Positions 18,157-26,831 of a DNA stretch of 64,000 nt are shown piece after piece. The stretch covers positions 29,435 through 93,434 of the forward strand of contig NZ_JPRM01000012.1 in NCBI RefSeq assembly GCF_000737695.1. The letters run 5' to 3'. Position numbers and translations under genes: made by a program. How positions within the stretch are numbered: the first letter of the stretch is position 1; each line of letters begins with the position of its first letter. The DNA is from Flavobacterium hydatis (GTDB lineage Bacteria > Bacteroidota > Bacteroidia > Flavobacteriales > Flavobacteriaceae). The notes beneath the pieces are model-generated. The model was not told the origin of the DNA. It did not search any database and saw nothing but the letters and a program-made list of their open reading frames with translations.

Positions 18157-18648
18157 TTATTTTAAGTTATATATTATAAGCATCAAAAGAGGAATAAAAA
18201 GAACAAATTGGATCGTAAATAAAATCCCTGCAATTTTTAGTTTGGAGAATTTAGCCGATAGTCCACAGGCGAGCTGATGAACCTGTTCCCGTAGGTCCTT
18301 GAGCTCTTCTTGAGGCGAAATATTTTCAATAGATTTAGCACTGAACTCATCATGAGTCTGGCACGATATAGAACCAAAATAGTGCAAGGAATCCGTGCCT
18401 TTTGAAATGAATGGAGTAGCGGCAAGTATTACAATAATCATAATAACAATACCAATCAAAATGAGTGCAATCATTAATAAATAAATCCACGGATTACATA
18501 CAACAAAATCCTTGATAGCAAAGAAACCAACTACTAGGCCTCCTACTATAAATGTACTAAGTCCTAAAAAAACAGAACTTTTGTTATTAACGCTGTCATA
18601 ATAGTGATCGTAGCGTCCAATACAGAATAATAATCTTTCTTTTTCCAT
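18157..18648 (-). CDS. pycTM: Pycsar membrane effector (PycTM-like, DUF5706-type)
   Basis: A 163-residue membrane protein with N-terminal helix (FCIGRYDHYYDSVNNKSS), two hydrophobic segments at about 26-46 and 54-77, a cytoplasmic middle (DSLHYFGSI to LREQVHQLACGLSAKF), and a third segment at about 139-160. This layout, a helix facing the cyclase product followed by paired membrane helices and a final one, fits the Pycsar TM effectors (DUF5706), which impair the inner membrane when cCMP or cUMP binds. It is the first gene of the minus-strand operon effector-cyclase-E2-like, with start at 18648. Confidence 0.8.
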   Translation of the reverse strand: MEKERLLFCIGRYDHYYDSVNNKSSVFLGLSTFIVGGLVVGFFAIKDFVVCNPWIYLLMIALILIGIVIMIIVILAATPFISKGTDSLHYFGSISCQTHDEFSAKSIENISPQEELKDLREQVHQLACGLSAKFSKLKIAGILFTIQFVLFIPLLMLIIYNLK

Positions 18649-18698
18649 AATTATAAAATCATTTTAACATAGCTTAAATAGAAAGCCGCATATACTTA

Positions 18699-18760
18699 TA
18701 TATGCTCCATAATTTATTTTTTTTGCCACATGGCAAAAAAAATAATTAAAAGAGCATATA
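18699..18760. promoter_or_regulatory. 62-base palindrome between the Pycsar and sigma/ImmA operons
   Basis: Centred at 18729.5. The inner arms ATTTTTTTTGCCA (18716-18728) and TGGCAAAAAAAAT (18731-18743) are perfect over 13 bases, and the outer arms TATATGCTC (18699-18707) and GAGCATATA (18752-18760) are perfect over 9. It sits 51 bases before the effector start and 32 before the sigma-like start, so it could be a shared operator or a hairpin insulating the two divergent promoters. Confidence 0.75.
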
Positions 18761-18791
18761 TTTATAGGGCCCAAACTAAACCAACTAACAA

Positions 18792-19391
18792 ATGATAGAT
18801 TCCAAAACTTTAGATCGTCTAAAAAATATTGACGAACGATCCTGGGGATTGATTTATAAATCACTGGTATTGTATGCTTCTAATAAATTAAATAAAGTAG
18901 GATTCGAAATACGAACCGAGAAGGATAGTGTGGACGCTGAACATTTTGCTGTATTGGCAATCGAAAAAGTTTTTACTGGAGTACGCAAATGGGACTATAA
19001 TAAGCATCCGAATATAACTCATCATTTAATTTGGGTTGTAAAGAGTCTTATATCTAGTCACTTTAAATCCTCTAGCCGATCAATAGTAAATGCTGGCGGT
19101 TCCAATGAATTGTTAAGCGACAGTGAAGAGTATGATAATTACGATGAATTGACAGATGAAGAAATCCGAATCAGAGATATTCCTGATGAAATTTTGATTG
19201 AAAATGAATTTTGGGATAAGATTGAGAAAAGTTTCGGTGAAAATAAAAATGATCACGCCATATTTTGTGAATGGCTCGAAGGAGCTTCAAGAAGAGAAAT
19301 TTCAAAAGAATTGGATATTCCAATGAAAGAAATAAATAATTCAATAAAAAGGGGGTTGCGGATTGTTAAAAAAATATTTACTAAGCCATGA
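18792..19391 (+). CDS. Sigma-70/ECF-like protein
   Basis: A 199-residue protein resembling a small sigma factor. The region DAEHFAVLAIEKVFTGVRKWDY and IWVVKSLISSHFKSSSRS fits region 2, followed by an acidic linker, and WLEGASRREISKELDIPMKEINNSIKRGL fits the region 4 helix-turn-helix. It is the first gene of a three-gene operon; its TGA overlaps the next ATG (ATGA). It may direct transcription of its own operon or the divergent Pycsar operon; I see no direct evidence for the target. Confidence 0.7.
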   Translation: MIDSKTLDRLKNIDERSWGLIYKSLVLYASNKLNKVGFEIRTEKDSVDAEHFAVLAIEKVFTGVRKWDYNKHPNITHHLIWVVKSLISSHFKSSSRSIVNAGGSNELLSDSEEYDNYDELTDEEIRIRDIPDEILIENEFWDKIEKSFGENKNDHAIFCEWLEGASRREISKELDIPMKEINNSIKRGLRIVKKIFTKP

Positions 19392-19783
19392 AAAATATAA
19401 AAGTCAATGCTGATAAATTGAATCGTGATATTTATCTTTTAACGGTAGAAGAACCTGAAATTCTAAATGAACTTTTAAAAGATGAAGGATATAATCCTGA
19501 ACAGCTTGAAAAAAATGGAATAACAGCAGTTAAAAAAATGTTGTTTCAACAGACTGTAGCGCTAAAAAAGGCGCAAAATAATAATTTATATACAAAAGCA
19601 TTAGAGCTATTTGAGGGAACTAAAGAAACTACGAGGGAGGCAATTTTAGGATTACTAATCCAAAGATCACCACAGTTACAATTCAACAATCTTGATAAAA
19701 TGGACGAACATGATCTCAAAGATATTCTTAATGAAACGGATCTACTTGATTTAATGCACAAAATCGAGAAAGGAGAACTTTGA
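19388..19783 (+). CDS. Unknown protein between sigma-like and ImmA-like genes
   Basis: A 131-residue acidic helical protein (for example EEPEILNELLKDEGYNPEQL and NETDLLDLMHKIEKGEL). No family is recognised, and it has no membrane segment or signal peptide. The start overlaps the sigma-like stop by four bases and the stop is three bases before the peptidase ATG, so the three proteins are made together. By analogy with ImmR/ImmA and anti-sigma arrangements, it could be the inhibitor of the sigma-like protein and the target of the peptidase; this is inference from gene order only. Confidence 0.6.
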   Translation: MKNIKVNADKLNRDIYLLTVEEPEILNELLKDEGYNPEQLEKNGITAVKKMLFQQTVALKKAQNNNLYTKALELFEGTKETTREAILGLLIQRSPQLQFNNLDKMDEHDLKDILNETDLLDLMHKIEKGEL

Positions 19784-19785
19784 TA

Positions 19786-20556
19786 ATGAGAAAGAACCCT
19801 GCTCTTGCTGCAAGAGCCGTTTTAGGAGAATTAGGAATCGAAGATATTCCTTCAATTGATATTACTGATTTAATTGTTTATCATAATGGTATTGTTAATG
19901 AAAAGAATTTAAAGAATTCTGATGGAAGACTTGTTATGAAAAATGGCAAATCAATTGTTACAATAGATTCGAAAATTGAATTTCCGCAGCGAAAAAGATA
20001 TGTTTTGGCACATGAATTGGGACACATGATTTTACATTCTGACCATACTGCTTCATTTACAGATGATGATACGACTCTTGAAGGATATAAGAGAGGGCCT
20101 CAGGAAAAGGAGGCAAATGACTTTGCTGCAGAATTATTAATGCCAGCCGATAAATTCAGTAAAGCGTGCGAAAAAAGAAAATTCAATCCGCAGTTGCTTT
20201 TTGATCTAGCAAATAGTTTCAATACAAGCATTACTTCCACTGTATATAGATATATTGATTTGGGAAATCACCCTATTGCAGTTTTTTACAGTAAACAAGG
20301 GAAGGTACAATATTGGAAAAAATCCAAATTTATGTATTACAGGATTTCTGATATCAACAAACTGGATGTACCTAGAAATTCTGTTGCAGAGGAATATTAC
20401 CGTTACAATACAATATATAAAAACAATGATATTCAAGAAATTGAGAAATCGACCTGGTTCGAATTAGGAAAATATGATAATAATTCGCCAATGCATGAAT
20501 ATTGCATCATAACACCACGTTACAATTCAGCATTGAGTATCATTTGGGAAGATTAA
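19786..20556 (+). CDS. ImmA/IrrE-family zinc metallopeptidase
   Basis: A 256-residue protein. The zincin motif HELGH is at residues 76-80 (in RYVLAHELGHMILHSD), and the downstream EKEANDFAAELLMP provides the third ligand (Glu109). These are the two hallmark blocks of ImmA/IrrE peptidases, which cleave repressors (ImmR, DdrO) in response to DNA damage or mobile-element signals. A C-terminal extension (about 170-256) has no recognised domain and may sense the signal. The ATG at 19786, preceded by AGGAG, is preferred to the TTG at 19780. Third gene of the operon with the sigma-like and 131-residue proteins. Confidence 0.82.
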   Translation: MRKNPALAARAVLGELGIEDIPSIDITDLIVYHNGIVNEKNLKNSDGRLVMKNGKSIVTIDSKIEFPQRKRYVLAHELGHMILHSDHTASFTDDDTTLEGYKRGPQEKEANDFAAELLMPADKFSKACEKRKFNPQLLFDLANSFNTSITSTVYRYIDLGNHPIAVFYSKQGKVQYWKKSKFMYYRISDINKLDVPRNSVAEEYYRYNTIYKNNDIQEIEKSTWFELGKYDNNSPMHEYCIITPRYNSALSIIWED

Positions 20557-20648
20557 TTTTTTTTTTAAAACTTGACTTATTAAAATTACCCAAAACTGGA
20601 GTTGATACCTTTTTTGCACGTAAAGCTTAAGACGAATCATTCCAAATA

Positions 20649-20789
20649 ATGTTCTTTAATATCCCTGTTTCAGTTTCATGGCAGAATGATGGCATTGATT
20701 TTTGGCACATTAAAAACTCAGCAAATAAGGGTCTACCAAGTTTAGGTTCGAAACTATTAGAAAATTCGATAGCTTCAATTTTTCAGTAG
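20649..20789 (+). pseudogene. Possible C-terminal gene fragment
   Basis: A 46-codon open stretch beginning MFFNIPVSVSWQNDG and ending with a GLPSLGSKLLENSI-type block. The pattern W..dG..f.......GLPSLGSKLLE is reminiscent of the last (G2) segment of histidine-kinase-type ATPase domains, but it is far too short to be one. It lies in the 244-base gap after the ImmA-like gene. Probably debris; low confidence. Confidence 0.25.
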
Positions 20790-20800
20790 GTACGACACAA

Positions 20801-21952
20801 TTATTCCTGATTGAGCCTGTCTTTAATATCTCCCCATTCAAACATTACTTTTCCCTGTTCATTCTTATCACCTAAAACTGTAAGTGGCTTTTTGTAAAAA
20901 TTGGCCAGAGGCAGCGGTGTACTTTTGATAATACAGTATTTTTTTAAATAATTGGGAGCGTCTAGCCATGGTTTACCTAATACTGAAACAGCATTATAAA
21001 ACAATAATAACTGTTCATGCGATGATAATTGAGCTCGGATTGACGAAACATAATTGTATTTTGCCTCATACGAAAAAACACTAGCATCCGCATCATCAAC
21101 AAATTTAACCAATTGAAAAAGATTGCGAATGTAGTGGCTCAGTTTTGACATTTGCCCATTAAAAGGGATGTACCCAATTTTAAGGGTGAAAATTTGATCA
21201 TTCTCAATATCTACGGCTATCTCTTTATTTTTTATTGGCAAACTCTTCCAATGAAGTACTATATCTTCCAAATATCTTTCTAAACCAACGACAAAAGCCA
21301 AATGCTCTTCACCGATAAGATCCCTGACAATTAGTGATGAATTATTTCCTATTCCAAAAAAGAATATTAGGTAGGAGATATTGTAAATGGTCTCTTCATC
21401 TATTTCTCCTATTGTTTTAGTCTCGCGTAAAGAATCATAATAAAGTTTTGTAGAGTGGTAGGTGAATTTTAATTCATTGAACATGAATATAAACGATTTT
21501 CGTCCCATCAGGGATTTTCCGATAGTGGTTTCATTAACATTATCTCTATGAATCTGTAGCATGGAATAAAACTTATTTTCAAATCTTTCAATTTGCAGAT
21601 CCTGTTTTTGCTGTTCATTTGCTTTGTATTGAATCCAAAAAGCTATAAAAGTTAAAATCGAAGCCGCGATTGCTATAAATGGGTTCATTATTCCCCCCAT
21701 TGTATCTCCTATCAATCCTGTATCAGTTGTAGTAACAATGCTTTTACCTATATCAGTACTTGTAAAAAAATACGGTGCAAAAAAGGAGAATAAAATCAGT
21801 ACTAGACTAAGAATCAAAGAATATTTTACCACTAAACCATATTCCTCTTTGTAATTTGTTAATCTGTTTATAATTTTATTTAAATTCAATAAAGCAATTA
21901 AAATCAGTACAAGAACCAAAACAAAACTGAAAAACAAGATATTTGAAATCAT
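20801..21952 (-). CDS. AbiC-like membrane protein (putative phage abortive infection)
   Basis: A 383-residue protein with three N-terminal membrane helices (about 4-22, 44-62, 90-108) and a cytoplasmic C-terminal domain. The blocks FENKFYSMLQIHRDNV, FNGQMSKLSHYIRNLFQLVKFVD and YVSSIRAQLSSHEQLLLFYNAV fit the putAbiC family, named from lactococcal AbiC and used as a label for phage-exclusion proteins. The mechanism is not known. It is transcribed alone, converging on the ImmA-like operon, inside the ssrA element. Confidence 0.75.
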   Translation of the reverse strand: MISNILFFSFVLVLVLILIALLNLNKIINRLTNYKEEYGLVVKYSLILSLVLILFSFFAPYFFTSTDIGKSIVTTTDTGLIGDTMGGIMNPFIAIAASILTFIAFWIQYKANEQQKQDLQIERFENKFYSMLQIHRDNVNETTIGKSLMGRKSFIFMFNELKFTYHSTKLYYDSLRETKTIGEIDEETIYNISYLIFFFGIGNNSSLIVRDLIGEEHLAFVVGLERYLEDIVLHWKSLPIKNKEIAVDIENDQIFTLKIGYIPFNGQMSKLSHYIRNLFQLVKFVDDADASVFSYEAKYNYVSSIRAQLSSHEQLLLFYNAVSVLGKPWLDAPNYLKKYCIIKSTPLPLANFYKKPLTVLGDKNEQGKVMFEWGDIKDRLNQE

Positions 21953-22762
21953 ACTTTTTAAAATCTATTTATTTTAATTAAGTGCCTTATTTTTTATTCT
22001 CAAAACAACCAACATTTCCTATAAAAACAAATTTTACAGAAAGCTTTTCAACAATAATTTTAGTTGTACTATAGCCCATTTCCTCCTTCCTAAAGTGCAA
22101 AACGCAAAAACAAATTTAAATGCAGATTTGTTTTATTTGAGATTTTAAAAATAGGTAATTACACTATAGTTTAGCCGAATTATTAATAATTATTTCTTTA
22201 ATGTAATTGCACAAATATAAAATTATTATTAAAATTTCAGTATCCATTAAGGAGCCTTTCGAGTTAACTCCTCTTTCATAGTAATTTATGACCATGTTGC
22301 TTCTTTTAATTATATTTTAGCAACACTACGGTAAATCATAAGTAGGTAATTATTTACCTATTTTTTTCTTGGCATTTTATTCATCTTACAAGAGAAAAAA
22401 ACTCATTTTATTCGAAACGGCTAATAAAAAAATCACAGAAAAAGTGTTTCAGGTGCTTAACTCCTTGATATAGTTCTTCTGGATCATCTGAAAATAACTA
22501 CGAATCCTAATTACTCTTTTGCCGATGACAGTTCCTTTTAATACCTTCACCTTTTTACAATTAAAATCTGTTTACAAAGGGTATTAATACGTGGCTTTTT
22601 TTGTTTCTTTATTTATATTTTTGAAAACAGCTGCTCTTTTGGCATGAATTACGGTTATCCGTAAAAAAACCGCAAACAAAATACTAATATTTGCTTGACT
22701 GTAGGACAATGAAAAAGTAAATTAAAAATAGTGCCCTCAAAGAAACATAAACCAAATAACTA
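21953..22762. other. 810-base gene-free stretch in the element
   Basis: No convincing gene. It holds TAGGTAATTATTTACCTA (an inverted repeat near 22343-22361) and, on the minus strand at about 22458-22565, a short open stretch reading VLKGTVIGKRVIRIRSYF without a start, which looks like a leftover gene end. Upstream promoters for the AbiC-like and HEPN genes must lie at its two sides. Confidence 0.5.
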
Positions 22763-24016
22763 ATGAAATTACATATCGAAATTTGGGTTCAGGAAAAAGG
22801 ATATTCTGCCAATGTACAAGAACTTTTTAAAGAATCTACAATCTGTTACAAAAACAATGCTTATCGGGCATCACTTCTTTTTTCTTATCTGGGTTTTCTT
22901 ACCATCATTAAAGAAAAGCTTATAAATTCAAAACCACCAACAGCATATAATGCTGGCGAATGGCTGGCACAGCTTGGAAAAATTAAAAATGACCGAATTT
23001 GGGAAGAGGAAGTATTTACAGCACTTGTTAAAATGGATAGACCTGTATTTTTAATGTCCGAAGATCTTCGCGATCAGATTAAATATTGGAGAAGCAGACG
23101 AAATGACTGCGCACACTACAAAGATAATGAGATCGATTCACATCACACGGATGCGTTCTGGAGCTTCCTAAAGAGCAATATAGGCAAAATTACCGTAGAG
23201 GGCGGTATGCAATCCCTTTTACTGAAATTTGATGAACACTTTGATCCGACTCAGACGCCAAAAGACAGTGATTATACACATTTGATTCATGACATTGATC
23301 AAAGTGTTTTACAAGCTGAATTAGAGCTATTCTTTAAGAATGTTTATACAATAACTGAAAGTAGAGTCTATTGGGAATCTGAAATTCTGGAAGTTTATAA
23401 CAAAATTTTAAAACTTTCCAGTCCAAGAGTCCAAGGTGCTTTAATCCAATATTTAAAAGCTTCTAAAAAAGACATTGCCTTTTTATTATTTAACCCGGAA
23501 AGAATTTTCGATTTTGGCTACGGCGCCAAAGAAATTCGAAAAATATGGTTTGAAAGGATGCTTGCAGCACAGTCTACTGGAAACCCATTTAATCTGTATG
23601 CCTTCCTGCTTCAAAATAATATAATTCCTAAGGATGAAATACCAGAAGCAAATGAAAAAATATTTAACAGTTATAAACAGCAGGGACCTGCTAAAATTCC
23701 CGAAAATAAAGATCTGGATACCCTAAAAGCAAACGGTTTCTTCCAAAGCGTCTTTGATATCGCAATAACTAAAAAAGACCTAAAAGATTATCTTTGGGTA
23801 AACGGTAAATGTGACCTGATTGGCTGTTTTATAGAAAATCACCCGTTAAATCCTGATACCGTTTCTTCAATAATTAGAAATGCACAGCATCGTAATCCGT
23901 CACAGTGGCTGGTAAAAAGAGTCCAAAATATATTTTTGTCAACTCCTGAAATTAAAAGCAAATTTATCGCCATTGCAGCTACAGCAGGATTGCCGGTGCC
24001 GGTTGATTTCCAATGA
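22763..24016 (+). CDS. HEPN-motif protein, candidate ribonuclease
   Basis: A 417-residue soluble protein. The N-terminal 130 residues are helical and end in WRSRRNDCAHYKD (109-121); RNDCAH (Arg113 to His118) matches the RNxxxH catalytic motif of HEPN ribonucleases, preceded by the YRASLLFSYLGFL helix usual in that fold. The remaining 280 residues are helical and not recognised; they may sense infection. HEPN proteins act as RNA-cutting toxins in many defence and toxin-antitoxin systems. No antitoxin-like partner lies beside it. Function as a nuclease is inferred from the motif and the surrounding defence genes. Confidence 0.6.
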   Translation: MKLHIEIWVQEKGYSANVQELFKESTICYKNNAYRASLLFSYLGFLTIIKEKLINSKPPTAYNAGEWLAQLGKIKNDRIWEEEVFTALVKMDRPVFLMSEDLRDQIKYWRSRRNDCAHYKDNEIDSHHTDAFWSFLKSNIGKITVEGGMQSLLLKFDEHFDPTQTPKDSDYTHLIHDIDQSVLQAELELFFKNVYTITESRVYWESEILEVYNKILKLSSPRVQGALIQYLKASKKDIAFLLFNPERIFDFGYGAKEIRKIWFERMLAAQSTGNPFNLYAFLLQNNIIPKDEIPEANEKIFNSYKQQGPAKIPENKDLDTLKANGFFQSVFDIAITKKDLKDYLWVNGKCDLIGCFIENHPLNPDTVSSIIRNAQHRNPSQWLVKRVQNIFLSTPEIKSKFIAIAATAGLPVPVDFQ

Positions 24017-24094
24017 CAATTTTAAAATAATAAACACTTTACGTGGCATAATTCAGAAAAAAAATAGTAATATTTAAATCATTATCAATTTTAA

Positions 24095-24508
24095 TTGACA
24101 ATTAATCCCCTAAATTATTACTTTCTTGAAGATCCTAATAAACTTGTGGTAGATTATATTCAAAAGCGATTATTCATTAGAATTTCAACAGGGCATTTGT
24201 AATAAGTCATTAGAATATTTTAAAAATACACTGAAAAAAAGTATCATAAATATTAAATCTGAGCCAATCTTTATTCCAGATCTTGAAAAAAGTGACTTGA
24301 GTTAGGAAACACCAACACTTTGATTTTTTTTAAATTGAAAAATTATCAATAATTGCGCAATTATCAAAAGAAATTTAAAAGAACTAAAAATCTGTTATGT
24401 TTTGAGAACCAAGGAAGTCATGAAGCAGTATCGCGAAATTATGGTAGAAGTAACTACAGAGATATTGATAAAACTGTATATTATTTATATCAAATTTGTT
24501 TCAGCTAA
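24095..24508 (+). pseudogene. Broken gene debris between HEPN and CHAT genes
   Basis: Translation gives coding-like segments in shifted frames: about 24095-24150 (…YYFLEDPNKLVVDYIQ), continued one frame away to a TAG at 24303-24305 (…SLEFQQGICNKSLEYF… IFIPDLEKSDLS), and a further open stretch, 24353-24508 (…CFENQGSHEAVSRNYG…). The two first parts join sensibly across one frameshift near 24150. No family is recognised. The stretch 24017-24584 otherwise holds no gene. Confidence 0.35.
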
Positions 24509-24584
24509 AATTTTAATTTTAAAATTTATTTTATGGATAAGGAAAAATCAACATGCAATATATTAGAGCTTAATAAATAATAAA

Positions 24585-26786
24585 ATGGAATTTAGACCTA
24601 TTTCAATGTCATCTATTCAATACATTATAATTCAAAAACAATCAGTTAAGACTGACATCATAAACTTCCCTGTTAATTCCTCAAATGAAATTTTTAGAAC
24701 TTTACTGCAATGCCCGCGCGATTTTATGCAATTTCATGATCAAAGACGTTTTTTTAATCTTGGCCTAAATCCTTTAGGTGTAAATCCAGCAATAAATATT
24801 TTAATTTTTGAAGATGGTGAATTTACATCAGTAACAAACCCTATTACAGCTTACAATACCGTACTTAAATTAGAAAATAGAGTTGTGGTATACTGCATCG
24901 ATATCTCATCAGATAAAATTGATTTAATATTTAATTCAATACTTGAAACCAAACAGAAAAACTGGTATTATACGTACCATGGCAGAAATGACACACCGCC
25001 GAAATTTCCTTTTAAAAAAAAATATTTTAAATCAGTACATAGTCTTATTTCTAATTTTAAACGTGATTTTGATCTTATAAAAAAAACTCTTTCTGATGTA
25101 TCTGATGGATATTTAGAGCTTGAATTTAATCTGGATGAAGATGAAAACAATATACTACTTCCTACTTTTTCTCCAATAGTTCCAAATTACTTCACTTTCA
25201 TTCAAATTGAAAATAAATCATGGAAAAATGATTATCCTAAAAATATTACCATCAATAGTAGCGAAAGAAGATCTGCTCTTTTGGATATTGTTATGAAGAT
25301 TGACAAAGTACATTCAGAGGCTACAGAAGCAAAATTAACTGCTCCTATATTAATAGCCGCATTTCCTTTTTTTAATCCAGTGGTAAAATCACATTTAAAA
25401 AACAAAGCAAAAACTTCTGATGAAAAGCTCTATCTCAAATTATATGAACTTGAACAATCGATCGATTATATGACTTACTTTTTTAAAGAAAAAGTCTCTC
25501 CCGAAGAATCTGAAGGATTTACAGAATCTGAATCTGAAGAAATTGGCGAAATTGGTGCATTTTTGTTTAGTGAATTTGTAAAACCAAAATTGCTCTTTTT
25601 AGATGCTATATCATATCTACAATCTTCATTTACTTTTTCTCCGTTTATGAGATTTCCTATGATTGGTAAATCCATCTATCGTGAATTATCTATTTTCAAT
25701 CCGATAAACAATAATTTTTATACACAAAAATCATTAAACAAAATTTCAAAATCCATAATAGCTTTTGGTGAAAAACTGTCATCTCACACTATTGACAACG
25801 AAACTAAAGAATATTTAAAAAACAGAAATGGTCAAATTTTAGCAATTTCTGATTTACCCATTGAGTGGCTTACATTAGATCAAGTTCCTTTATCCTTTAC
25901 ACATGATGTATGTAGAATTCCTGAAACAAATTATCAAGGGATCGTAAATAATTATTCGGCAAATAATCGCTTCTCCTATTCTCTAAACCATGATGTTTTA
26001 AAAAAAACTTTAATCATACTATCTGCAGATGAACAAACAAATAATGATCATGAATTTACTGCAAGCTATAAACTGGTTAAAGATTACAGCAAAGAACTTG
26101 AATATCATTTTAGATATTGTAAAACAATAAAAGACGTTTCAAACGCAATTAATGAAATAGAACCTTACATATTAATATTTGATTGCCATGGCAATATAGA
26201 TTCAACAACAGATACAAGTTACTTAAGCATAAATCAAGAAAAGTTGACTTGTGATGAAATTGTCAAGTATAAAATTTCGGCTCCCATCGTTTTTCTGTCA
26301 TGCTGTAATACCTCACCAAATTATGGTTATATCAATAAATTACATGACGCATTCTTTCAAGTGGGAGCACTAACAGTTACAGGCACTTTCCTTCCAATAT
26401 CAATTAAAAGAGGAACGATGTATTATATTAGATTATTAACATTACTAAAACTTGAAATTAATAAAAATTTATATGACAATTGGTTGTCTTTTATTTCAAA
26501 TATAATGCGAACATCTATTATTCACGATGCGATAAGCAAGTCATATTTAAAACTTCAAAAAACTCTATCTGTTGAGGAACAAAAAGCTCTAAGCAATATT
26601 TTACTAGAGTTACAGGATTTCAATAAAAGAAGAGAGATTTTTATTAATCTCAGAAATAAAGGAATTAGAATTAGTGAAGATTTAACCATTTCAATTGAAG
26701 ATACAGATTGCGAATTTTTAATGTATACTCACTATGGCAGACCCGATTTGATAAAAATAAACGATAGTAGCTCTTCGATCCTTTAA
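24585..26786 (+). CDS. CHAT-domain (caspase-like) protease, putative defence protein
   Basis: A 733-residue protein. The C-terminal third is a CHAT domain: LKKTLIILSADEQ strand, LIFDCHGNID with catalytic His535, and IVFLSCCNTSP with catalytic Cys573 (or Cys574), followed by FFQVGALTVTGTF, the usual post-Cys block. The N-terminal 450 residues contain the sequence IEWLTLDQVPLSFTHDVCRIP, which also occurs before the CHAT core in related proteins, but no named domain is recognised. CHAT proteases cleave partner proteins (gasdermins, Csx30-type targets) in bacterial immunity; no such target gene is seen next to it, so the substrate is unknown. Last gene before attR. Confidence 0.78.
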   Translation: MEFRPISMSSIQYIIIQKQSVKTDIINFPVNSSNEIFRTLLQCPRDFMQFHDQRRFFNLGLNPLGVNPAINILIFEDGEFTSVTNPITAYNTVLKLENRVVVYCIDISSDKIDLIFNSILETKQKNWYYTYHGRNDTPPKFPFKKKYFKSVHSLISNFKRDFDLIKKTLSDVSDGYLELEFNLDEDENNILLPTFSPIVPNYFTFIQIENKSWKNDYPKNITINSSERRSALLDIVMKIDKVHSEATEAKLTAPILIAAFPFFNPVVKSHLKNKAKTSDEKLYLKLYELEQSIDYMTYFFKEKVSPEESEGFTESESEEIGEIGAFLFSEFVKPKLLFLDAISYLQSSFTFSPFMRFPMIGKSIYRELSIFNPINNNFYTQKSLNKISKSIIAFGEKLSSHTIDNETKEYLKNRNGQILAISDLPIEWLTLDQVPLSFTHDVCRIPETNYQGIVNNYSANNRFSYSLNHDVLKKTLIILSADEQTNNDHEFTASYKLVKDYSKELEYHFRYCKTIKDVSNAINEIEPYILIFDCHGNIDSTTDTSYLSINQEKLTCDEIVKYKISAPIVFLSCCNTSPNYGYINKLHDAFFQVGALTVTGTFLPISIKRGTMYYIRLLTLLKLEINKNLYDNWLSFISNIMRTSIIHDAISKSYLKLQKTLSVEEQKALSNILLELQDFNKRREIFINLRNKGIRISEDLTISIEDTDCEFLMYTHYGRPDLIKINDSSSSIL

Positions 26787-26810
26787 AACACAATAAAAAA
26801 ATAATTTCAA

Positions 26811-26831
26811 GGTGTTCGATAGTCGAACACC
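26811..26831 (+). terminator. Hairpin after the CHAT gene
   Basis: GGTGTTCGA (26811-26819) and TCGAACACC (26823-26831) form a perfect 9-base stem with a TAG loop, 24 bases past the stop. The following sequence is AT-rich but lacks a clean T run, so termination is likely but not certain. 26832-27037 holds no gene. Confidence 0.6.

Noticed and set aside
16478..18648. Type II CBASS operon
   Set aside because: The cyclase is a class III nucleotide cyclase, not a CD-NTase (no GS...DxD nucleotidyltransferase motif), and no E1 or JAB protein is present; Pycsar fits instead.
18664..18864. Reverse-strand 66-codon frame
   Set aside because: It covers the divergent palindrome and the start of the sigma-like gene; better explained as a shadow.
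22458..22565. Minus-strand open stretch with VLKGTVIGKRVIRIRSYF
   Set aside because: Coding-like but no start codon and too short; at most a gene remnant, noted in the gap description.
24385..24580. Alternative open frame after the HEPN gene (Ile/Lys-rich)
   Set aside because: Composition is that of translated AT-rich non-coding DNA; the neighbouring frame is more coding-like.
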